Of a DNA stretch of 10,991 bases, positions 1 through 4,936 are shown piece after piece. The notes beneath the pieces were generated by a model. The model was not told the origin of the DNA. It made no database searches and saw only the letters and a program-made list of their open reading frames with translations. The first letter of the stretch is position 1. The number at the start of each line of letters is the position of its first letter. The translations under genes and the position numbers were made by a program. This stretch comes from a bacterium (GTDB lineage Bacteria > Krumholzibacteriota > Krumholzibacteriia > LZORAL124-64-63), in NCBI GenBank assembly GCA_030591105.1, contig JAUVBS010000032.1, positions 1-10,991 on the forward strand. The letters are read 5' to 3'.

Positions 1-474
1 GAGCACGTTACCTTCGACGGCACCGGTCAGCGGGTTAGGGCGGTCCAGAACCACGACCTGCTTACCTGCCGCGGCACACGCTTCGAGACAGAGCAGCAGT
101 GTCCAGATGAAGGTGTAGTAACGCGCACCGACATCCTGCAGATCGACGACCAGCACGTCGATCTCCTCGAGCATTTGCGGTGTCGGTTGGCGCTGCTGTC
201 CGTACAGCGAGAACACCGTCAATCCGGTGGTCGGGTCGGCGAATCCCTCCCACTCGACCATGTTGTCCTGCGTCTCGCCACGGATGCCGTGTTGCGGGCC
301 GAACAGGCAACACAAGTCCCGGCCGAGGGTGGCGTGCAACAGCGGTACCGCGTGGCGCAACCGTCGATCCACCGACGCCGGATGCACCAATAGACCGACC
401 CGTCGGCCACGCAAACGCGCACCGTCCTCGGCCAGCAGCACTTCGAGTCCGGTCATCACTCCGGCCGCGCTCAT
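1..474 (-). CDS. namZ: DUF1343 / NamZ-type exo-beta-N-acetylmuramidase, N-terminal part (cut by window edge)
   Basis: This frame stays open from the ATG at 474 to the left edge (158 codons, no stop), so the C-terminal part, probably over half of a roughly 400-residue family protein, lies outside. Visible family signatures are GLEVLL near the N-terminus, GLLVHPASVD (about residues 29-38), LFGPQHGIRGE (about 59-69), LVVDLQDVGARYYTF (about 108-122) and VVLDRPNPLTG (about 140-150), typical of DUF1343. Characterised NamZ proteins (GH171) release N-acetylmuramic acid from the non-reducing ends of peptidoglycan fragments, so a role in cell-wall recycling is likely. No signal peptide is visible, since the protein starts almost directly in the domain. 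The start is fixed by a strong AGGAGG five bases upstream; the ATG at residue 7 is a less likely alternative. It is the last visible gene of a minus-strand run with two glycosyltransferases. Family call is firm; exact substrate is inferred. Confidence 0.9.
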   Translation of the reverse strand, partial: MSAAGVMTGLEVLLAEDGARLRGRRVGLLVHPASVDRRLRHAVPLLHATLGRDLCCLFGPQHGIRGETQDNMVEWEGFADPTTGLTVFSLYGQQRQPTPQMLEEIDVLVVDLQDVGARYYTFIWTLLLCLEACAAAGKQVVVLDRPNPLTGAVEGNVL

Positions 475-479
475 TCTGC

Positions 480-485
480 CCTCCT
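480..485 (-). promoter_or_regulatory. Ribosome binding site of the DUF1343 gene
   Basis: A perfect AGGAGG (read on the minus strand) lies five bases before the ATG at 474. It decides the start of the edge-truncated DUF1343 frame against the internal ATG six codons later. Confidence 0.75.
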
Positions 486-508
486 GGTCGGTATCCACTC
501 CGTCCGGA

Positions 509-823
509 TCAGCTGAAATAGTCGATCTTGCAGCCGCACCCGTCCCAGACGCGATCGTAAAGCGCGAGCCGTTCGGCGACGAAGGCTCGCGCACTCTGGC
601 GATCGTTCAGCGGACGCATGACACGTTGCCCTGGGGCCGGCCGCTCGACGGCGGCCCAGAGCCGGTCGCGCCGCACCAACAACAGGTCGCCCGCCAGGCG
701 GGTATCGTGTCGCTCGACCACCTCGAACCGCACAGCGAGCCGTCCCCACTGCGCCTTGCTCAGAAGGACGATCTCACCGGCGCCCAGACGACGATCGAGA
801 GTACTCGCATCGATACGAGGCAT
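509..823 (-). CDS. Small conserved-looking protein of unknown function ending in DGCGCKIDYFS
   Basis: A 104-residue soluble protein with no signal peptide or membrane segment. Charged blocks include FEVVERHDTRLAGDLLLVRRDRLW split around residues 33-56, and the tail carries two close cysteines (C96, C98) in WDGCGCKIDYFS. The alternation of hydrophobic and charged residues, the standalone stop 34 bases before the DUF1343 ATG, and position between two same-strand genes support a real gene. The start at ATG 823 (MPRIDAS) is preferred over the TTG two codons upstream, which sits directly against the purine-rich AAAGAG; that AAAGAG is eight bases before the ATG. I do not recognise a named family. 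The CxC tail suggests metal binding or a redox/disulfide role, which is inference. Probably co-transcribed with the neighbouring glycosyltransferases and NamZ gene. Confidence 0.7.
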   Translation of the reverse strand: MPRIDASTLDRRLGAGEIVLLSKAQWGRLAVRFEVVERHDTRLAGDLLLVRRDRLWAAVERPAPGQRVMRPLNDRQSARAFVAERLALYDRVWDGCGCKIDYFS

Positions 824-842
824 GGACAACTCTTTCGCTCGA

Positions 843-878
843 GGTCAACGCATCGCACGCGGTCAACGGATCGCACGC
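843..878. repeat. 18-base tandem repeat, two copies plus a decayed third
   Basis: GGTCAACGCATCGCACGC (843-860) is followed directly by GGTCAACGGATCGCACGC (861-878), differing at one base. A degenerate third copy (GGTCGGCGATC) follows. It fills most of the 73-base gap between the GT4 stop and the small gene at 509-823. Each copy holds TTGACC on the minus strand, a good -35-like hexamer, but I find no matching -10 element. Confidence 0.75.
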
Positions 879-896
879 GGTCGGCGATCAAACGGA

Positions 897-2051
897 TCAG
901 ACGCTGCGGGCCAGACGCTCGATCGCCTCGGCCAGGCGGTCCCATGAGTACTTGTGCTTCTCGGCTACTACCCCCGCGGCGAGACGTTCGCCCCACTGCT
1001 CGTCGAAGAAACGAGTGATCGCCTGCGCCAGCGCGGCTGCGTCGCCCGGCGGCACCAAAAATCCGGTCCGCTCGTGGTGGACCACCTCGGGCAAGCCACC
1101 GACGTCGGTGGTCACCACCGGCCGGTCGTAATTGTAAGCGATCTGAACGATGCCACTCGGGGTGGCCGAGAGGTACGGTAGGACCACCAAGTCGGCCGCC
1201 TGGAAGTAATCTTCGATGACGGCATCGGGTACGAACTCGTCGACCAGCTGGATGATATCGGCCGCGCCGCTAGCAGCGATCCGCTCGACATAGGGTCGCT
1301 TGTCGCCGTAGATATCGCCGACGATCAACAGCCGCACACCGTCGCCGTACCGCTCTTGCAGCGACGGTGCCGCGTCGATCAGATACCGCACCCCCTTGTA
1401 CGGTTTGATGAAGCCGAAGCAGAGCACCAGACGCACGTCTGCCGGTAACCCCAGAACGGCGCGGGCTGCGGCCCGGGTGCGGCGCGTACGTCCCGGTTCG
1501 CCGAAGTCGTAAACCGGGTGCGGGCTGGTGATCACCCGAACCGGATCGATACCGGGCACGACGTCGTTCAAATCGCGTCGGACTTGGTCACTCTGGGCGA
1601 CGAACCCGTGCCCTTGCTGCAGCGCTCGCCTGGTCAACCAGCGACCCAGCGGATAGCGCTCGTGAGCGATGACGTTGTCCAGCACATAGATGATCCGCGC
1701 CGGCGAGCGCCGGCGCAGCCGCGCCAGTGTCCCCCAGTAGCCCGGGGCGAAGAACGGAATCCAGTACTTCAAGATCACGGCATCGGGGCGCTGGTCGGCG
1801 AGCATATCGGCTGTTCGCCGCCAGCTCCAGGGCGACCACGGCACGAAACTCGGCTCGTTGGCATGCTGTAGCCACGGCGCGATTTCGCCGGTCTGTTCGG
1901 CCCCTGGAAAGAGGAAGCGCGGGTACTGTTTCTGGAAGCTGATCCACACGAGTTCGTGCCCACGCTCTTCGAGCACGCGCGCCAGCATGGCGAGGTACAC
2001 GACGATCCCGCCCCGGAAGGGGGGGGCCGGCCCCAGCAGCGCCAGCCTCAT
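897..2051 (-). CDS. GT4-family glycosyltransferase (GT-B fold)
   Basis: 384 residues, usual length for a GT4 retaining glycosyltransferase that adds a sugar from a nucleotide-sugar donor to a cell-surface glycan at the cytoplasmic membrane. The N-terminal acceptor domain opens with MRLALLGPAPPFRGGIVVY (residues 1-19), containing the glycine-rich GG loop. The C-terminal donor domain starts near CFGFIKPYKGVRYLIDA (211-227), where K216 and K219 fit the conserved basic positions. It continues with LPYLSATPSGIVQIAY (291-306) and PVVTTDVGGLPEVV (311-324). The first glutamate of the usual EX7E motif is replaced by the SATPSG segment, a variant seen in part of the family. The ATG at 2051 is chosen because the fold begins there, GGAG lies five bases upstream, and it overlaps the TGA of the GT9 gene in ATGA, implying translational coupling. 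Donor and acceptor sugars cannot be told from sequence. Confidence 0.9.
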   Translation of the reverse strand: MRLALLGPAPPFRGGIVVYLAMLARVLEERGHELVWISFQKQYPRFLFPGAEQTGEIAPWLQHANEPSFVPWSPWSWRRTADMLADQRPDAVILKYWIPFFAPGYWGTLARLRRRSPARIIYVLDNVIAHERYPLGRWLTRRALQQGHGFVAQSDQVRRDLNDVVPGIDPVRVITSPHPVYDFGEPGRTRRTRAAARAVLGLPADVRLVLCFGFIKPYKGVRYLIDAAPSLQERYGDGVRLLIVGDIYGDKRPYVERIAASGAADIIQLVDEFVPDAVIEDYFQAADLVVLPYLSATPSGIVQIAYNYDRPVVTTDVGGLPEVVHHERTGFLVPPGDAAALAQAITRFFDEQWGERLAAGVVAEKHKYSWDRLAEAIERLARSV

Positions 2052-3121
2052 CGCGTCTCCAGCAGCGAGCGGACCGCAGCGACGACCGACGCCGGCGGTA
2101 ACGTCTCGAGACAGAAACGCTCCTGTGTACAGCGCGGCTGGAAAAAGCAGCCGCACCGTTGTTGCGGTTCGACTATCACCCCGCGGCCGTACAGCTCGAA
2201 CTCGTGCCGGTTGAAGATGTTGTTCAGTAATACCAGCTTCTTGCCCAACCCCAGCGCGAGATGCATCGCCATGGTCACCGCCGAGACGATCAGGTCGCAG
2301 CGATCCATCAGTCCGATGAACGTCCGCAGGTCGAAGTGCCCGGGGTAGCCAGCGCCGGTCTCGGTGGCCAGACGCGTGTTGCGTTCGTGTTCAGCCGGCC
2401 CGCCGAGCAGGACCACCCCGTAGCCGTCGTCGCGCAGGGACCGCGCCAGATCGGCCCAGTATTTCTCGGGCCACAATCGGCTGGGCCAACGTCCGCCACA
2501 ACCGCTGTTCAAACCGACGACCGCGCGTCCGGCCGGTAGATCGAACCGCGGAGCGGGATCGGGCCGATCGACGATGTACTCTTCCGCTGCAAACGTGTAG
2601 CCACAGATGGCGAAGATCTCTTCGAGATAGCTGAGGCGGCACGCTTGGCTGACGTCGTCGAACAGACCGGTCAGGTATTTCGCACGCGCCGCGGCGTTGT
2701 CGACCGGGTGGCACAGCCCATCGTCGCCGAGGATAAAGCCGTGCTTCTGCCGCGCCTGCGCCTCGCGCGCCAGAGCGCACGCCTCGCGATCCTTGTCGAG
2801 GTTGATCACGATATCCCAGGTCGTGTTGCGTACCCAGAGCGAGGTGGCCGAGTCGAGACGGGGGTTGTCCGGTACCAGCGCGGGGACGAGTTCCGGATAG
2901 TAAGAGACCCAGGTCAGCGCGTGGTGCGGGTAATCGCGCAACAGCGGGCGGAGCAACGGAGTCGTGCGCACGACGTCCCCAGCCGCGCCGAGCTTGATCA
3001 GGAGGATCCTGCCCGCGCGTGTGACGAAGTGACGACAGCCGTCGCAGTGGACACCTTCGCGCTTGTGGGGAGCGCAGGGAACGTGGCCACGGAAGTGAAA
3101 ACAGTCGGACCGGTAATCCAT
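2048..3121 (-). CDS. GT9-family glycosyltransferase (LPS heptosyltransferase-like) with cysteine clusters
   Basis: 357 residues. GT9 enzymes such as WaaC/WaaF transfer ADP-heptose to the inner core of lipopolysaccharide on the cytoplasmic side of the inner membrane. Visible family features: RILLIKLGAAGDVVRTTPLL (residues 38-57), GLNSGCGGRWPSRLWPEKYW (203-222), GYGVVLLGGPAEHE (233-246) and the CDLIVSAVTMAMHLALGLGKK acceptor/donor region near 275-295. Ahead of the fold sits a short cysteine-rich leader with C7, C16, C26 and C29 (CDGC at 26-29). Near the C-terminus are C323, C325, C331 and C337. Such a leader occurs in a subgroup of GT9 proteins, to my knowledge, and could bind zinc, but this is inference. 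The ATG at 3121 precedes the cysteine leader; the ribosome site is weak. First gene of the probable minus-strand operon; a good promoter lies 56 bases upstream. Exact sugar is unproven. Confidence 0.88.
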   Translation of the reverse strand: MDYRSDCFHFRGHVPCAPHKREGVHCDGCRHFVTRAGRILLIKLGAAGDVVRTTPLLRPLLRDYPHHALTWVSYYPELVPALVPDNPRLDSATSLWVRNTTWDIVINLDKDREACALAREAQARQKHGFILGDDGLCHPVDNAAARAKYLTGLFDDVSQACRLSYLEEIFAICGYTFAAEEYIVDRPDPAPRFDLPAGRAVVGLNSGCGGRWPSRLWPEKYWADLARSLRDDGYGVVLLGGPAEHERNTRLATETGAGYPGHFDLRTFIGLMDRCDLIVSAVTMAMHLALGLGKKLVLLNNIFNRHEFELYGRGVIVEPQQRCGCFFQPRCTQERFCLETLPPASVVAAVRSLLETR

Positions 3122-3140
3122 CGGCCTGGACGCCTGCAGG

Positions 3141-3168
3141 TTGAACTCTGGCGAAAGTCGCCTATACT
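3141..3168 (+). promoter_or_regulatory. Sigma70-like promoter for the gene at 3274
   Basis: TTGAAC (3141-3146), a 16-base spacer and TATACT (3163-3168) match the sigma70 consensus well. Predicted start near 3175, leaving about 100 bases of leader before the GTG at 3274. Not proven experimentally. Confidence 0.6.
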
Positions 3169-3176
3169 CTGCGCAG

Positions 3177-3205
3177 AATGTACTTGATCCCGAACGGGAA
3201 CTCAA
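3177..3205 (-). promoter_or_regulatory. Sigma70-like promoter for the GT9-GT4 operon
   Basis: Read on the minus strand: TTGAGT (3205-3200), a 17-base spacer and TACATT (3182-3177). Predicted start near 3170, about 50 bases before the GT9 ATG at 3121. It overlaps the footprint of the opposite promoter at 3141-3168. Confidence 0.6.
3188..3199. promoter_or_regulatory. Inverted repeat TCCCG-AA-CGGGA, possible operator
   Basis: A perfect 5-base inverted repeat with a two-base centre lies inside the spacer of the minus-strand promoter and just downstream of the predicted plus-strand start. That position would suit a repressor acting on both divergent units. No regulator gene is in the window; the role is inference. 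Confidence 0.35.
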
Positions 3206-3273
3206 GGAACCATGGGGCCTTACTGAGAACCGATGGCCGGCCGGCGGTCCGCCCCCACCAAGGACGGTTGCCC

Positions 3274-4380
3274 GTGAAGACGCTGACGAATGATTGTACT
3301 CGCCGCGGACACGCAACGCTCGCGCTGGTTGCGCTGGTTGCGCTGGCCGCGTCGCTCTGCCTGCTGCTGGCGACCGCCGGCGCGCGCGCCCAACTTCCCG
3401 ACGACGCCGAACCCACCGACGTGGTGATCACGGTGCACAACGGCACGACGCGCAGCGACGGCCGCGGCGACGAGGTCGTTGTCGAGTTGCTCGGCGCCGT
3501 GCGGCGGGAGGTGGCCTCGGGTGGTACCTTCACCGGTGAGACCACCCTCAGCAACGTGCCGATCTCCCCGTCTCGTGACTACTTGACCACGGTCCGGTAT
3601 GCCGGCGTGGACTATTACGCCAAAGCTCGTGGCAGCGAACTACAACGCGGGCCGGTACAGGTCTACGTCTTCGACACCTCTACCGATCGCGAAGCGTTGA
3701 CCATCACCGGGATGGACGTGATCGCCAGACGCCAGGGCTCGACCCTCAAACTCGAGTACATCGTGACCATCGAGAACGAGAGTCGACCCCAGGTGAGCAT
3801 CGTCCCAGCACCCGCCACGTTGGAGATCGTCCTACCGGCCGATGCCAGCGGCATCGAAGCCATCGACATGCGCGGCGCCGAAGCGACGGCAGCCGCCACT
3901 GTGACCGCCGGCCGCGGACGTGCCGGGCTGGTCGTACCGTTCGCACCGGGCCGTAACAGCATCCGCCTTTCGTACCTCATCCCCATGACCGGCGAGGTCG
4001 TCGTACCGATCGGAGCCAACGTCACGGTCCAGAGTTGGGACCTGCTCGCTTTCCCGGCCTCGCTGCAGGTCTGGGGCCGCGGCCTCGAAGCCGACCCTTC
4101 CTCCTCGGCCAGCGATGCCTATATTCGCTATCTCGGTTCACCCTTGGCGGCGAACCAATCCTTCGACGTGTCCATCAACAGCAGCGCCGTTGCGCAAGGT
4201 GATCAAGAAACCGAGGAGATCTTCACCCAACCGGCGCCGGGCGAGGCAGAGCAACCCGACGCGGCGCAGGACTCCGGATCTGGCGGCAGAGCCGCAGTTA
4301 TCGTACCGCTGGCGGTCGTATTGGTGGTCGCTCTGATCGTGTCGCGGCGCCGACGCCGGCGCGACGCCGACGATTCATAA
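3274..4380 (+). CDS. Exported, C-terminally membrane-anchored protein of unknown function
   Basis: 368 residues. An N-terminal signal peptide has basic residues at 10-11, a long hydrophobic core (about 15-33) and a likely cleavage after ARA (residues 37-39). The mature part is beta-rich: a first domain of carboxypeptidase-regulatory/Ig-like character (about 48-135, with SNVPISPSRDYLTTVRYAGV at 93-112) and a second domain (about 143-305) including LKLEYIVTIENES (158-170). A proline/acidic linker (about 311-336) leads to a single span (about 340-356) and an arginine-rich RRRRRRD stop-transfer, so the bulk should face the periplasm. The GTG start is chosen because AAGGA lies nine bases upstream and the signal peptide follows; no ATG fits. 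I do not recognise a named family; similar beta-rich proteins accompany cytochrome c biogenesis genes in some bacteria, but no such gene is here. Three 9-base tandem units (3322-3348) encode the ALV repeats of the signal core. Confidence 0.85.
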   Translation: MKTLTNDCTRRGHATLALVALVALAASLCLLLATAGARAQLPDDAEPTDVVITVHNGTTRSDGRGDEVVVELLGAVRREVASGGTFTGETTLSNVPISPSRDYLTTVRYAGVDYYAKARGSELQRGPVQVYVFDTSTDREALTITGMDVIARRQGSTLKLEYIVTIENESRPQVSIVPAPATLEIVLPADASGIEAIDMRGAEATAAATVTAGRGRAGLVVPFAPGRNSIRLSYLIPMTGEVVVPIGANVTVQSWDLLAFPASLQVWGRGLEADPSSSASDAYIRYLGSPLAANQSFDVSINSSAVAQGDQETEEIFTQPAPGEAEQPDAAQDSGSGGRAAVIVPLAVVLVVALIVSRRRRRRDADDS

Positions 4381-4446
4381 CACCGCAACGGGTCCACTTC
4401 ATCACACCCCGCGGCGACCGACCCATGCCCGAAACCATCGAACTGA

Positions 4447-4620
4447 CACTGGGCCCGCGATATGGACATCGAACTGGCCGACGAGTTCGTCGGTATGTAT
4501 GTGAACGACTGGACCCTCGACTACGGCGAGAAGGGGCGCGCAGCGATCAGTGAGTTGTTACGGCGAGGACACGCGGCGGAGATCCTGCCGGAAGTCACCA
4601 GGTTGGAATTCATCGATTGA
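4447..4620 (+). pseudogene. Orphan C-terminal fragment resembling MqnD (1,4-dihydroxy-6-naphthoate synthase, futalosine pathway)
   Basis: An in-frame stretch preceded by TGA (4444-4446) reads HWARDMDIELADEFVGMYVN and continues DWTLDYGEKGRAAISELLRR to LEFID and a TGA at 4620. The pattern F/I-x-x-YVN-x-x-T/S-x-D-x-G-x-x-GR-x-A is what I know from the last 50 or so residues of MqnD-type proteins of the menaquinone futalosine pathway. The full enzyme is about 270-300 residues, so the catalytic part is missing. An ATG at 4462 could open a 52-residue ORF, but it has no convincing ribosome site. Upstream, another frame (about 4383-4446, including MPETIELT) is open and might be a frameshifted extension. 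It lies 66 bases after the anchored protein, same strand. Best read as a decayed gene remnant or recombination scar; a sequencing/assembly error is possible. Family assignment is from memory of the pattern. Confidence 0.5.
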
Positions 4621-4741
4621 GGAGGGCGAACTGACGAACAGGCCACCCGTTTTCTTTTGGCTGTGCCTGCGAAAATACGTCTTCGAAAGTGTGGCTGTCC
4701 TGATCTCGGTCTACACGATGCGCTCTAGCGACAATTCAGCT

Positions 4742-4771
4742 ATTCCCGGCAAAGCTCGGGAATTTCCTATT
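4742..4771 (+). terminator. Candidate hairpin terminator for plus-strand transcription
   Basis: ATTCCCG (4742-4748), an eight-base loop and CGGGAAT (4757-4763) form a perfect 7-base stem, followed by a moderately T-rich TTCCTATTT. It would end transcription entering from the anchored-protein gene, though it is about 360 bases beyond its stop. The tail is imperfect, so confidence is moderate. Confidence 0.35.
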
Positions 4772-4790
4772 TGGATTAAATTTTTGTCTC

Positions 4791-4817
4791 CACAAACAAA
4801 GGCCCCCCGGGGGGTCC
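4791..4817 (-). terminator. Candidate terminator of the S8 protease gene
   Basis: On the minus strand GGACCCCCCGGGGGGCC can fold with GG/CC and CCCC/GGGG pairs around one A-G mismatch and a three-base loop, and is followed directly by TTTGTTTG. Lies about 120 bases after the protease stop codon (4937). GC stem plus T-rich tail is the usual intrinsic terminator layout. Confidence 0.45.
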
Positions 4818-4843
4818 GCACTTGATCTATGAGGCGTATATTA

Positions 4844-4857
4844 AAGACTTAAGTCTT
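4844..4857. repeat. 14-base perfect palindrome AAGACTTAAGTCTT
   Basis: Self-complementary without a loop, in the convergent gap, next to TATATTA. Could be a protein-binding site, but its place between two gene ends argues against a promoter operator. Function unknown. Confidence 0.4.
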
Positions 4858-4936
4858 GACCACACTGCCGTTCGCCGCGGCGACACGATTTCACAAGGCA
4901 CAACGAAAAAAACTACTTATCCTGCTCGCGCGAGTG

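Larger units (their letters stand above)
4621..4936. other. Convergent intergenic region, AT-richer, no supported gene
   Basis: About 316 bases between the orphan MqnD tail and the end of the minus-strand protease gene. From about 4640 to 4860 the base composition is clearly richer in A+T than the surrounding genes. It holds three symmetric elements (listed separately) and no frame with a credible start and family pattern. An open plus-strand frame over 4550-4825 overlaps the MqnD fragment out of frame and looks spurious. Confidence 0.6.

Noticed and set aside
227..1018. Long plus-strand open frame of 263 codons opposite the NamZ, small-protein and GT4 genes
   Set aside because: It is antisense to three frames with clear or plausible protein patterns, is arginine/proline/serine-rich as expected from GC-rich shadow frames, and spans gene boundaries.
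3322..3348. Three 9-base tandem units GCGCTGGTT-like
   Set aside because: They encode the ALV/ALA residues of the signal-peptide core in frame, so they are explained by low-complexity coding and are not a separate repeat element.
4720..4800. Minus-strand frame reading DKNLIQIGNSRAL, reminiscent of MazE/AbrB-type antitoxins
   Set aside because: Only about ten residues match, there is no start with a ribosome site, the frame stops soon after, and no toxin gene is adjacent. The match overlaps the hairpin at 4742-4763 and is probably chance.
4550..4825. Plus-strand open frame of 91 codons
   Set aside because: It overlaps the MqnD-like tail in another frame, has no ribosome site, and its translation has no recognisable pattern or biased codon use.
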